Origin: Haliscomenobacter sp.
GTDB lineage: Bacteria; Bacteroidota; Bacteroidia; Chitinophagales; Saprospiraceae
NCBI RefSeq assembly: GCF_016718685.1
Contig: NZ_JADKCX010000097.1
Location: forward strand, 1 to 38,616
Length of the DNA: 38,616 bases
Direction: 5' to 3'
The notes beneath the pieces are model-generated. The model did not search any database and was not told the origin of the DNA. It saw only the letters and a program-made list of their open reading frames with translations. Position 1 is the stretch's first letter, and each line of letters starts with the position of its first letter. Positions 7,719 through 16,822 of the stretch are shown here, in pieces. Position numbers and translations under genes: made by a program.

Positions 7719-9293
7719 ATGCATTATAGACTTGTAATCCCCTTCCTGCTTTGCTGCAGTGGAGTTTTTGCCCAAAAAGTGAACATCTCCATCGGCCCCG
7801 AAATGAGTGTAGACAAGGACTTAAGCTTTTGGGGGCACTTACACCACGATGCCACCGGGCACTACGTTTTGTTGTCGGAATCGGATGGGAGTGACTTTAA
7901 GACGCGAAACAAGCATGCTCCAGTTTTGCAGAAATATGACCAGAAATTCAAGTTTATATTTTCCAAGCCACTCCTTGTCAATCAAGAAGATATTTCGTTC
8001 GGTAGTTTTTTCTACGCAATGGACAAGTTCATTTTGTGTACGCAGCAATATGTGGCCAGAGACAAAACACTTTCATTTCATGCAACAAACGTTTCATTAG
8101 AAGGGAAGCTTGGCAAACCGCAACGCCTGGCTCAAATCCAGTGGAACAATAAAGACGATGAACCACAAAAAGTAGACTGGGCGATGTCAGAAGACACGAC
8201 AAAACTTTTGGTGGCTTCTTACGCCGACAACGATGATGATGATTTGCGTACCCAGGTAACGCTGTTGGTCCATGATGATAAGCTGCAAAGACTCTGGGGG
8301 AAAGGATTTACATTGCCTTATACACAGGAGCAGTTTTTGTTTAAAAAATGGACGCTGGCCAACGATGGCAAAGTGTATTTATTGGCGAAAATATACGATG
8401 AAAAGGACAACAAAGAATCCGTGAAAGAAGCGGGTAAGCGCAAACCCGCCTATAAATTGGTCGTTTTTCGCTTTGATGGAGATCGAGAACAACCCACCGA
8501 AATTCGGATGGAATTGGGGGATAAATACGTTACCGATGTGACTTTCCAACTCAGCCCACAAGGCGATTTGAGCTGTGCCGGATTTTATTCCAACGACCGA
8601 AGAGGAGTGGTTCAAGGGGTGTTTTTCTCACGCATTAGCGGGCAAAGCGGCAAAGCCTTGATGGCCAATCTTAAAGAATTTACCGCTGCCGACCTCGCTT
8701 TGTTCGATACCGATACGGATAAAAGCGGCGACGAAGGACTTGGCCGGGAATTTGAATTCAACCGCATTGTTATCCGCGACGATGGTGGCGTGGTGGTTAC
8801 CGCTGAACAGGCTTATCGCATCATCACCAGGTACAGCAGTGGTACTTTTTGGTATACCCGGATAACTTACTTCAACGATGAAATCTGCGTGACCAGCATC
8901 AGTCCCCAAGGTGAAATTGATTGGGTACGCACCATTCCCAAGAAGCAAATCATGGCTGAAACCGAGATGTTCAGTGGATACACGATGATGGTTTCGGGCA
9001 GTAAGCTCTACTTTTTGTACAATGACGACGAAGATAACCTGAAAAAACCGCTCACGGCCAAGGCCAAACGCATCAGTTCTTTTGCCGACGCGGTAGGGAC
9101 GCTGGTCACGGTTGGGGCGGATGGCAAAATGTCGCGTGAGCTTGCTTTCAATGTCAAAGAAGATACGAATAAGGGGCTGATTGTGGCGCAACATTGCAAA
9201 CAGACCGGGCCTGATGAAATGTTTTTCCTCACGACGCGCTACCAGTTTTTGAGTAGGCCGAAGTTGTCGATGGGCTTGCTGAAAGTGAACTGA
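7719..9293 (+). CDS. Secreted protein of unknown function (Bacteroidota hypothetical family)
   Basis: A 524-residue protein with a signal peptide 'MHYRLVIPFLLCCSGVFAQ'. The rest is rich in beta strands with alternating 'YDEKDNK', 'FRFDGD', 'SPQGDLSCAGFYSNDRRG' type segments, which suggests a repeated-blade (propeller-like) fold. Phrases such as 'LHHDATGHYVLLSES', 'LPYTQEQ' and 'KSGDEGL' recall a widespread Bacteroidota family with no assigned function. No catalytic motif is apparent. It follows the rhamnosidase by 48 bases on the same strand, so co-transcription is possible. I cannot assign a role; periplasmic or surface binding is only a guess. Confidence 0.8.
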   Translation: MHYRLVIPFLLCCSGVFAQKVNISIGPEMSVDKDLSFWGHLHHDATGHYVLLSESDGSDFKTRNKHAPVLQKYDQKFKFIFSKPLLVNQEDISFGSFFYAMDKFILCTQQYVARDKTLSFHATNVSLEGKLGKPQRLAQIQWNNKDDEPQKVDWAMSEDTTKLLVASYADNDDDDLRTQVTLLVHDDKLQRLWGKGFTLPYTQEQFLFKKWTLANDGKVYLLAKIYDEKDNKESVKEAGKRKPAYKLVVFRFDGDREQPTEIRMELGDKYVTDVTFQLSPQGDLSCAGFYSNDRRGVVQGVFFSRISGQSGKALMANLKEFTAADLALFDTDTDKSGDEGLGREFEFNRIVIRDDGGVVVTAEQAYRIITRYSSGTFWYTRITYFNDEICVTSISPQGEIDWVRTIPKKQIMAETEMFSGYTMMVSGSKLYFLYNDDEDNLKKPLTAKAKRISSFADAVGTLVTVGADGKMSRELAFNVKEDTNKGLIVAQHCKQTGPDEMFFLTTRYQFLSRPKLSMGLLKVN

Positions 9294-9399
9294 CCTCAAA
9301 CTGCCATTTCTCACCCTTTTAGCTGACCTACGTCATTGTAAATCCGTCAATTACGGTGCAATTTCCCACTGAAATGGACAAAACCATTTTGTGAGCACC

Positions 9400-10602
9400 A
9401 TGAAAACATTGACTAACTTCACAAAAGAAAGAGGTATCGTCCTGTTTTTGGCCTTATTCCTCTCTACTACATTGGGTGACAAAACGAGCACACACCCATC
9501 CGTTTACGTGTTTAATGGCGAAAAGTACGTGATACAAGGTGAATTGTTCAGTGGCATGATCGGCGAAAACCTCGCAAATTACGAGCATTTCCCATTGCCA
9601 GCACTTCAAGCACAGGAGGGCAACTTCCGGGTACGCATCAGTAACGAATCCAATGGGCAACAATATACCGATATGGCTCAATTGCTGGTGGTTCAGCATC
9701 CCCAGAACAAAGAAGTCATCGTGGATCAAAGAGGCAAAGCCCACCTGATTGGCAAAGCGCAAAAACCCAACACAGTGACCAGTTCCAACGGCAGCGATTT
9801 GAGCCTGGCCACTGGTGCCAAAGATGATCAGGTCTTTGCTTTTGACAACGAAGAATCCTCGCGCAATGCGGTCATCCTCAAGTTTAAAAAACCGGAAAGA
9901 ACCGAAAGGGGCAAGCTGATCCTGCGGGCACAAAGTTCGGAATGGATGGCCCAGGTAGTGGACAGCTATTACCGCAAGTTTGGCAAGGATTTTCCCAATT
10001 GGTTGCAAGAACAAAATGCCCTCAGCAGTCCGGAAAGATTGCAAGGCATGCGCGACAATGACCTGCCCTTATCCGTGTACCTCAAAAGGGATGGCGAGTG
10101 GGAATTGCTGGAATATTTTGTAGCCACCACACCTTTACAAGCGCGGGATTTGGTGGTTCCACTCAACTTGATGTCTATTAAAGATCCAGAATTAGAATTG
10201 AAATTAGAAACCGGCTTTAAGTTTTGGGAACTGGATTACGCTGCCATGGACTTTACCCCTAATGGACAGGTGACTACAACTTTCGTCCAACCCACATCTG
10301 CACTTGACCAGGATAAAAATAACGCCTTGGCCTTGCTGGCTGATGCCGATCTAAAATACGTGGTGCTCAAAAAGACGGGCGATTACATTGAGCTCCTGTA
10401 TCCAGAATCAGCTGTAACAAATGCGGGGGGAGCGAATGCTTTCTTTTTGTACACCAAAGGGTATAGCGAAATGAATGTCCGGTTTGAGGGCGCTCCAGAA
10501 GCCAATGAATTGCTGAAATTAAAAGAACCAGGTGCCCTTGCTGATTATTCCAAAGCGGAATATTTGAAGCGTAAGGGACAGGCCAAGCTTTCGTCGATGT
10601 AA
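9400..10602 (+). CDS. Secreted protein of unknown function
   Basis: About 400 residues. A GTG at 9391 is in frame, but the ATG at 9400 gives the better N-terminus (MKTLTNFTKERGIVLFLALF, a signal peptide or membrane anchor). The mature part opens with 'HPSVYVFNGEKYVIQGELFS' and continues with 'VRISNESNGQQYTDMAQLLV', phrases seen in a recurrent Bacteroidota secreted family without known function. The C-terminal part is beta-rich ('LELKLETGFKFWELDYAAMD'). There are no catalytic or cofactor motifs. It follows the 7719 gene on the same strand and ends before a strong hairpin at 10639. A surface or periplasmic location is inferred from the signal only. Confidence 0.78.
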   Translation: MKTLTNFTKERGIVLFLALFLSTTLGDKTSTHPSVYVFNGEKYVIQGELFSGMIGENLANYEHFPLPALQAQEGNFRVRISNESNGQQYTDMAQLLVVQHPQNKEVIVDQRGKAHLIGKAQKPNTVTSSNGSDLSLATGAKDDQVFAFDNEESSRNAVILKFKKPERTERGKLILRAQSSEWMAQVVDSYYRKFGKDFPNWLQEQNALSSPERLQGMRDNDLPLSVYLKRDGEWELLEYFVATTPLQARDLVVPLNLMSIKDPELELKLETGFKFWELDYAAMDFTPNGQVTTTFVQPTSALDQDKNNALALLADADLKYVVLKKTGDYIELLYPESAVTNAGGANAFFLYTKGYSEMNVRFEGAPEANELLKLKEPGALADYSKAEYLKRKGQAKLSSM

Positions 10603-10638
10603 TGTGGCGATTTTTCATACTATTGGACATTATTTCGT

Positions 10639-10683
10639 TCGCGCAGATTTGACACAGATTTTATCTGCGTCAAATCTGCGCGA
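10639..10683. terminator. Bidirectional hairpin terminator between convergent genes
   Basis: Arms of 21 bases (10639-10659 and 10663-10683) pair along their whole length with a single G:T mismatch and a TTT loop. The core is TCGCGCAGATTTGAC. It lies between the ends of the plus-strand gene at 10602 and the minus-strand gene at 10701. The arm also contains the internal near-repeat CAGATTTGACACAGAT, so it may be a copy of an intergenic repeat used as a terminator. Confidence 0.7.
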
Positions 10684-10700
10684 AATGAAAATGTAGTGTG

Positions 10701-12324
10701 TTATTGATACCTATACAACTCAAAGCGCTGTACCCCATACTGCCCATGTGGAATCCGCACATGCCGCCCTTGGTGGGTTTGATCGCCATTCAAATGCCGT
10801 AGAACTTTCCATTGATTTTGTTCGAAAGCCCCTTCATCCACTTTTAAAATGCCAATGTTGAGGGCAGGGTCAGAAACGGGTTTGAAGGTGACCACTACGC
10901 CCGTTCCCGCCAGATAAAACTCATCTTCCCCCGTTTGAATCAGCATCGCGCCCGCCATTGGCCATTCCGTTGCGGAAGCACCGGGCGACCAGCCCAGGGT
11001 GAACTCGTGTTTAAAGGTAAACTCATATTTGCCCAAACGGACAATCGTTTCCACATTGGTTTTATCCAAAAGCACGCCCTCAATTTTGCCTTTGCCTTGA
11101 TGGGTAGTGATCAGCGGGGTAAGGGAGTTGATCAATTGGTACATTTTCCCCAAACCCTCCTCACTCGGCTTTTCGCTGGATTCAATGGAAAAAGGGGAAA
11201 AACCCAGGGCGTGGTAATGGCCAATGGCATAGATGGCTTTGGCCGCTACCGTTGGGTCAAAGCGGTGCTCAGGGACAAAAAGTGGATCCCCCTGGCGCGT
11301 GTACAGGTCATTCCAGTGTTTAAAATCGGGATTGTAAAAATCCGGCGCCAGGAAATCAATGGCCGGACCTGCCGCTTTCCACACGTCCATCAAATGGGGT
11401 AGGGGACCTGCGCTGGGGTAATTACCGGGTTCCCGGCCCGGGCGGTTCAGGGCAGCGTTGACAAACATGGGTAAGGGGTGAATTTTTTTGCCAGCTGCGG
11501 TGATTTTATTGGCAAAAAGGGCGTAGTACCAGGCCATAAAAATCTCATCGGTGTGGAGCCCTTTGCCAAATATTTCTTCCCAGTTGCCAGCGGTTTTGTA
11601 GCCCTGGTTTTTCCAGATTTGCAGGAATTCTGGAACGAGTTTTTCCTTGTTTTGTTGGAGGTATTTGATCAATTCGGCAGGTACAGGTTTTTGAAAAACT
11701 GCATTTGCCAAAGGGTGATGATCCCGCGCTGAGGGCAACATCCCGATTTCATTTTCTACCTGCACCATGATGACTGTATGCTGCGTACCGTCGTATGCTT
11801 TGATGAAGCCCATCAGTTGTTCAAAGGCGCGCAGGTCGGCTTGCAGGTTATTTTCACTAAAGGAACTCAGGATTTCCTGACTGCGGCCAGTATTGTCTTT
11901 TACACGGGGATACTTTTCCTGGTTGAGCTTGACCCAGGCGGGGAGCGTGGCTCGACATGCTGTTTTTCCAGGAACCAAACCAAAGGAATACAATTTTGAG
12001 CTCGTTTTTACGGGCTTCAGTGATCAGGTCGCGGATGAGGCTAAAATCAAATTTTCCTTCCTGAGGCTCAAGCAGTTCCCAATACACGGGGATGAGCACC
12101 GTGTTGAGGTGCATGGCCTTGAGTTTGGGCCAAATGGGCTGCATGTTTTGGATGGTGGAGGCGGAGGAGTTGCCCAATTCGCCGCCGAGCATGATGAAGG
12201 GTTTGCCGTCGACGATGAACTGGGTGACGTCGCCTTGCTTGCGGAGGCTGGGCATGGGGTTTTGCGCAAAAGTGAATTGGGCTACTGTGCAAAGCAGCAG
12301 CAGGAGATATGCGAGCTGTTTCAT
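10701..12324 (-). CDS. GH35/GH42-like beta-galactosidase with C-terminal DUF5597-type domain, frame broken once
   Basis: About 540 residues when joined. The signal peptide 'MKQLAYLLLLLCTVAQFTFA' starts at 12324, followed by 'FIVDGKPFIMLGGELGNS' and 'HLNTVLIPVYWELLEPQEG', typical of the (beta/alpha)8 barrel of beta-galactosidases. The acid/base Glu lies in 'VQVENEIG' and the probable nucleophile in 'SPFSIESSE'. The C-terminal beta-domain ends near 'FELYRYQ'. These enzymes remove galactose from xyloglucan or related chains. The frame breaks at the GGGG of 11940-11943 (plus strand); with GGG, 'SHAPAWVKLNQEKYP' reads through. Both catalytic residues are intact. Together with the rhamnosidase it suggests a plant or algal polysaccharide locus, though no SusCD pair is in the window. 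Confidence 0.82.
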
Positions 12325-12369
12325 TGTTTGTTTATGTTGGTATTGGGGTGGAAGATAGGGGGAAAATTA

Positions 12370-13029
12370 CTAGCCAGCCAGCCTAACCATCTCCTCATAC
12401 GTATAAAACTGCACCCCAACACTTTCCCTTTTCGCCGCAGCAATCATGGCCTTGGCTATCGTTTTTACATCAATGGCTTTGTACTGTGCCGGAATCATAA
12501 ACGCCAAAACCCCTATTAATACCTGTCCAATTCTTTCCCCAAGTCGGAATTCCGCTCTTTGCCCTAACAACATCGATGGTCGGAAAATGGAAACGGAAGA
12601 AAGCCCTAAACTGCCCACTTTTTCTTCCACTTCGCCCTTGAGCTTCTGGTAAAAATTGCGGCTATGGCTACTGGCGCCAATGGAGGTAACCAGCAAAAAT
12701 TTTGGACAAGCCGTAGCAGCACAAAACCGCGCAGCATTTACCGGAATGTCGTAATCAATTTTGCGGTAGGCCACCATGTCGCTATTCACCTGTTTGAGGG
12801 TGGTACCCACCGTGCAAAATACCGCATCACTGCCCGCAATGGCGGCCTGGTAGGCGGCTTCATCAGCAAAATCGAGTAAAATGACTTTGACTTTAGGGTG
12901 AGCGAGGTCAAGGGGCCGGCGCACCAACACGTTGATGTGTGCAAAATCAGCATCTTCCAAAAGCTGTTGCAGGATCTGACTACCGATTAGCCCGGTCGCG
13001 CCGATGAGGGTGGCGGTTTTTTGTGTCAT
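12370..13029 (-). CDS. NAD(P)H-binding oxidoreductase (atypical SDR, HTATIP2/TIP30-like)
   Basis: 219 residues. The N-terminal Rossmann motif 'ATLIGATGLIGSQILQQLL' (GxxGxxG) starts at residue 6. 'VLVRRPLDLAHPKVKVILLD' marks the second and third strands, and 'DAVFCTVGTT' the fourth. 'LLVTSIGASSHSRNFYQKLK' carries the YxxxK-like active-site region. 'SIFRPSMLLG' is typical of the atypical SDR group. Length fits the family of cytosolic NAD(P)H-binding proteins with poorly defined substrates. It is transcribed in the same direction as the upstream serine hydrolase but separated by 65 bases. No regulatory signal is evident. Confidence 0.88.
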   Translation of the reverse strand: MTQKTATLIGATGLIGSQILQQLLEDADFAHINVLVRRPLDLAHPKVKVILLDFADEAAYQAAIAGSDAVFCTVGTTLKQVNSDMVAYRKIDYDIPVNAARFCAATACPKFLLVTSIGASSHSRNFYQKLKGEVEEKVGSLGLSSVSIFRPSMLLGQRAEFRLGERIGQVLIGVLAFMIPAQYKAIDVKTIAKAMIAAAKRESVGVQFYTYEEMVRLAG

Positions 13030-13094
13030 TTTGGATTAAGTGTGGGTGTGGGGACAAAGATTTTTAATTCCGCGTAATTAGACTAGGCTACACG

Positions 13095-14277
13095 CTACTT
13101 TTTTGTCACCAAAATGATTTTTTCCATGGCATTTTTAGTCGATACAGCGTGGTCAATCCTCCCATAATTGCTGTTCACAGCGTATACTACCGTAGTCCCA
13201 TCTACAGGAAAATACAACATATTGGCGTAATACCCGATGGCGTCGCCACTGTGGAAATAGGCTACGCCGCGGGGTGTTTCCATCCTAAAAATGCCCAGGC
13301 CGTATTGTATGGGATAAAACTCAGGATCTTGTTCCTTTAGGCGTTCTCCAGCTTAACATGGCTTGCAAGGAAGCCGGTTTAATGATTTTCCCGGCCATCA
13401 AAGCCTTAAAAAATACCGTCATATCATAAGGATTAGAAATCAAACCGCCATCGGCGGTGTAATAATCCCAGCCGCTGTAATAGGTGCTTTCGATCACCTG
13501 TAGGTTGCTGTACAAGTCGATGTAGCCTCGAATGATGTTGGATGGAACGGGGTTTTTACCAGCCAATGAGGTATATTTTAGGTTGAGCGGGCGGAAAATT
13601 TTTTCCTCAAAAACCTGATACAGTGCTTTTTCCTCAATTTTTTCTATCAAAAGCCCAAGCAGGATATAGTTGGTGTTGGAATACTGCACGTCGGCATCGG
13701 GCTCAAAATAAGCGGGTTTGTCGTAGGCGTATTGCAGCAAGTCCTCGGCATGCCACTCTTTGATCAGGTTGTTGATCGAAGCCGTTTGAAACTGGGCGCT
13801 TTGGATGTAATTGTAAATCCCGCTGCTGTGTTGCAGCAACTGACGGATGGTCGCTTTTTCCGCATTTTTGATGCGTTTGATGGGATCTCCACTCAAATGC
13901 TCCGCAATTTTTTGATCCAAATTCAACTTTCCTTCTTCCTGCAATTTGAGGATGAGGGTCGCCGTATACATTTTCACCGTGGAGCCTACTCTGGTGATGT
14001 GGCAGGGCTGCAAATCAATGTTGTTGTACAAATCTGCTTTGCCACTACTGCCGAGCCAGAGGCCGTCCTGGTCCTGCACCGACATACTAACACCTACCAC
14101 GCCACCGTTTTGGGTCATGTCGTCGATTTGGGCCTGGTAATTTGAGCGACGGGGATGGGGTTGGCTGCTGTCTTCAAAATTGAAGTTACAAGTGTAGTTG
14201 TTGGGGCTGATGACTTCTCCTTTTTGACAGGAAAACAAGGCCAGGATCAGGAAACCGAGTATGAGCAAGGTTTTCAT
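13095..14277 (-). CDS. Serine hydrolase, beta-lactamase/class C penicillin-binding type lipoprotein, frame broken once
   Basis: About 393 residues. 'MKTLLILGFLILALFSCQKG' is a lipoprotein signal with lipobox FSC. The SxxK motif is in 'GSTVKMYTATLILKLQEEGK', the YxN motif in 'VQYSNTNYILLGLLIEK', and the third motif is probably HSG in 'YFHSGDAIGYYAN'. This is the beta-lactamase (PF00144) esterase/peptidase fold; in Bacteroidota such lipoproteins are usually hydrolases of unknown substrate, not resistance enzymes. The frame breaks near 13337; removing one G of 'AAAGG' (minus strand) gives 'PKEQDPEFYPIQYGLGIF' leading into 'METPRGVAYFHSG'. Its ATG overlaps the stop of the upstream gene as ATGA, implying coupled translation. 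Confidence 0.82.
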
Positions 14278-14877
14278 TGTTGCAGGTTCTTTTTGGTGAG
14301 GAAAAATTTGGTACCCAAATGCAAATTGGTATGGGTCATCAAGGGAATAAAGCCCGGTGAATAGGGATACTCCAGCCAGGATTGATAGCGCAAGAAGATT
14401 TTAGGGCTGTTGGGCTGGTCTTTTTACATAAAAACCTACGTCGAAGGCCAGGGAGGCCAGCAAGCGGGCATTTCCCCGGTCATTTTTGTTGAGGTATTGC
14501 CCTTCCTGAAAACTGAATTCTTCCGCCGTAGCAAAAGTGTGCAAGTACCCCAACCCAAATAAGGCACTGAAAGCAGGGCCAAACTTTAACCGTTGCTCAT
14601 AAGCAAGTTCGGAGTATACACTGATGCCGTGGTTGAGGCGGTGATGGTAGAAATAGCTGAGGTTGGCGGTTTGAAAAAGACGGGCGGAGGGCTTAGATTT
14701 TAGATTGAATTCGGTTCCAATTTGGAGGCCAGGGTGAATTGGGGTAGAAAATGCCTGGGTAAATGGGATGGCGGTGGCTTCGTTGAAAAAGGAAAGACTG
14801 AGGGGGATGAGTTTTTTTCCTTGCCCAAAGATTAGCAATGGAAGGAAACTAAAAAAAATGCCAAGGAATTTGCTCAT
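14274..14877 (-). CDS. Outer-membrane-type protein of unknown function, frame broken once
   Basis: About 200 residues from the ATG at 14877, which gives a signal peptide 'MSKFLGIFFSFLPLLIFGQ'. An open frame continues 43 codons further upstream but lacks a signal and is unlikely to be used. The mature chain has alternating short strands with aromatic ends ('ANLSYFYHHRLNHGISVYSE', 'FSALFGLGYLHTFAT', 'LASLAFDVGFYVK'), as in small outer-membrane beta-barrels. The frame stops at 14401, but if the A5 run at about 14421-14425 is read as A4 it continues as 'KDQPNSPKIFLRYQSW' to a TGA at 14274. This restored end overlaps the start of the serine hydrolase as ATGA, which supports the repair. Confidence 0.7.
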
Positions 14878-15067
14878 TGTATGTGGGCTTTGGTTACTGA
14901 AATGTGTAACCCATTGCCCCTCAATACAAAATCGAGGAAGAGAACAAAGTTTACACAGTCGGTGATTCGAGCCTTTTTTAAAAGGATCACAGACAAGATG
15001 CAGCATTGCCCTCTTCCCCCTATGGAATGATCCAAAAAACTAAAATTTTGATTTTTTGATTCATGGA

Positions 15068-15196
15068 TTACTTCGGCATAGCCTTATTAAACTCTCCGGT
15101 AATCCGCAGTTGAATCTCATCGCTCACAAAAGCCGTCGTCAAGTTTTGCCCCACCGTAAACTCACTTCTTTTGCCATCCGTACCCTCAAGCTTCCA
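15068..15196 (-). pseudogene. C-terminal gene relic, in frame behind the 468-residue gene
   Basis: Directly after the TAA of the 15200..16606 gene, the same frame stays open for about 42 codons to the next TAA. It has protein-like composition: 'WKLEGTDGKRSEFTVG' and 'FVSDEIQLRITGEFNK'. The alternation of hydrophobic residues suggests beta strands, unlike the helical gene before it. No start or ribosome site lies within it. I read it as the tail of a deleted secreted or beta-sandwich protein; I cannot name the family. Confidence 0.4.
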
Positions 15197-15199
15197 AAT

Positions 15200-16606
15200 T
15201 TAGTTGATCTTCTTCTCCAATACCTCCAACAACCAACCCCGATCGGTCAACAATTGCACAGCCTGCACTTTTTCCCGTAATGCTTCCATTTGTTCCGGCT
15301 TCCGGCGAATGATCTGAAACAGCAGTTCACAAAAATTGAGGTAGGTTTGTTTCAAAGCTCCGGAAATTTGGCGGTTGCGCTTGAGAAAAATGGTAAATGC
15401 GGCTAACAAAGACAAGAGCGACTTGATCGAATCCGCCTCATAATACAGCTTTGCCAGCAGTACCCTCGCGCCGAGGTAATAGTTAAGGTCGGAATAACTC
15501 ACCTGGTTGAGCAAGGTTTGGGCGGCCTCAATGCGCCCCGTGTAATAATAGAGTTCGGCCTGGTTGAAAGCCAGGGCATCCGTCCGCAAATTGGCTGGCA
15601 AGCGCTCGGCGTAGCGTTCGATGAAGGATTCAATTTCCTCAAATTTTTGGAGCCGCAGGGAGAGTTTAACCACATTGGTAAAAGTCCAGGGTGATATTTC
15701 CTTGCCTTCCAGTAGTACCCCGTGATCCAAACCGTGGTAATACAGTGTCAGGGCCTCCTGAACATACTGACCTTTGCCTTGGCGAATTTTGCGCGCACAG
15801 TAGTTGATGGCAAACAAGTAGACGTCACGCAGCGTACCTCCCTGTCCTTCTTCGGCCAGAATGGTTTGGCGCAAGGTCAAAAAATGTTCTTCATTTTCTT
15901 CTTCTTGCAAAGCTTTTAAAATGACGTAGTGCAGTTGGATCAAGGGCTCCCCAAAAAAATTGCGCGCCAGGAGGTGTTGCAACCATTCCGCCGAAATGCC
16001 TGTATCGTATTCTCCTTGCAAGATGGCTTGCCGATCCAGCATCACACAAGCGTATTGTAGTTTTTGCAAAAAATAATAGGCATCGAGGCCATCAGAGGAG
16101 TGTTGCAAGGTCAGGTCAAAGCGGCGTTGGCGACTGCGTTGAAAGGCCTGCTCATTGGTATTCAACCAGTGCAGGCGTTCTTTCAAATAGAGAACATCGT
16201 GGGCCTGGGTTTTGGCAAAGCGCGCTTCCAGGCGGCGATTGACTTCCTGAAAGTTTTTATCCAGTTTTTTTTCTGAAAGGGCTTCATGGAGGAGCAAGTC
16301 GGGGAGTGCCCCACTTTGAAAGAGTTGTTCAATGGTCCAAAACGATTCAATCAACTTTACTGCATCACTGCACAGATAGCGCCATTGCTTGTCTTCAAAC
16401 GGCACATCGGGAAAGAGGGTGGCCCAAACCTGTGTTTTTTCCAATTCGACTTGCTGGTAATTGGGCCAAAACGACAACAAATGCAACAACAACTGCTGAC
16501 AAGCTTCATTTTGGTGGAAATAACCCGCTTGGATCAAGCTTTGGAACTGCTTTACTTCTTCCGCACGGAGTATTTTTAAGTTGACGTACAGCTTTTTCTT
16601 CTCCAA
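15200..16606 (-). CDS. Helical repeat protein of unknown function
   Basis: A 468-residue cytosolic protein with no signal peptide. Its helical, Leu/Gln/Glu-rich sequence resembles TPR or HAT solenoids ('ALAFNQAELYYYTGRIEAAQ', 'DLNYYLGARVLLAKLYYEAD', 'EEIESFIERYAERL'). The opening 'MEKKKLYVNLKILRAEEVKQ' and the final 'LTDRGWLLEVLEKKIN' are distinctive, but I do not recognise a named family. The frame is intact throughout. It is divergent from the dockerin-like gene at 16823 with an AT-rich 216-base gap. A scaffold or regulatory protein-protein interaction role is plausible from the fold, but that is only an inference. Confidence 0.8.
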   Translation of the reverse strand: MEKKKLYVNLKILRAEEVKQFQSLIQAGYFHQNEACQQLLLHLLSFWPNYQQVELEKTQVWATLFPDVPFEDKQWRYLCSDAVKLIESFWTIEQLFQSGALPDLLLHEALSEKKLDKNFQEVNRRLEARFAKTQAHDVLYLKERLHWLNTNEQAFQRSRQRRFDLTLQHSSDGLDAYYFLQKLQYACVMLDRQAILQGEYDTGISAEWLQHLLARNFFGEPLIQLHYVILKALQEEENEEHFLTLRQTILAEEGQGGTLRDVYLFAINYCARKIRQGKGQYVQEALTLYYHGLDHGVLLEGKEISPWTFTNVVKLSLRLQKFEEIESFIERYAERLPANLRTDALAFNQAELYYYTGRIEAAQTLLNQVSYSDLNYYLGARVLLAKLYYEADSIKSLLSLLAAFTIFLKRNRQISGALKQTYLNFCELLFQIIRRKPEQMEALREKVQAVQLLTDRGWLLEVLEKKIN

Positions 16607-16753
16607 AATTCGGCAAATTTAATTTTTGAATTAAAAATTAAATTAATTCAAAAGTCAAAATTACTTGATTTTATTCAAAAAAACTAAAAAATAAACTATT
16701 GTTCAATTGATAAAAATCACCGACAAAGCATCAAAAATGTAATGTCAGGAAGC

Positions 16754-16785
16754 TTGACAAGCTATACTTTTTGCCCCTACCTTTA
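16754..16785 (+). promoter_or_regulatory. Candidate Bacteroidota promoter for the 16823 gene
   Basis: TTG at 16754-16756, a 21-base spacer, then TACCTTTA at 16778-16785, one base from the TAnnTTTG -7 consensus. It ends 37 bases before the ATG at 16823 and lies in the AT-rich divergent gap 16607-16822. The rest of the gap holds only A/T-rich sequence. Confidence 0.45.
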
Positions 16786-16822
16786 CGCTATGATTTGAAC
16801 TACACGAAAAAAATCATTTTTT

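Noticed and set aside
8628..9314. Long minus-strand frame of about 228 codons opposite the secreted 524-residue protein
   Set aside because: The plus-strand gene has a signal peptide and family-like phrases along its length; the antisense frame has neither.
9454..10044. Minus-strand frame of about 196 codons opposite the 9400 gene
   Set aside because: No start context and no protein-like motifs; the plus strand carries a coherent exported protein.
13095..14277. Serine hydrolase as an antibiotic-resistance beta-lactamase
   Set aside because: It has the general fold motifs but a lipobox and loop sequences of the esterase-like group; nothing points to resistance.
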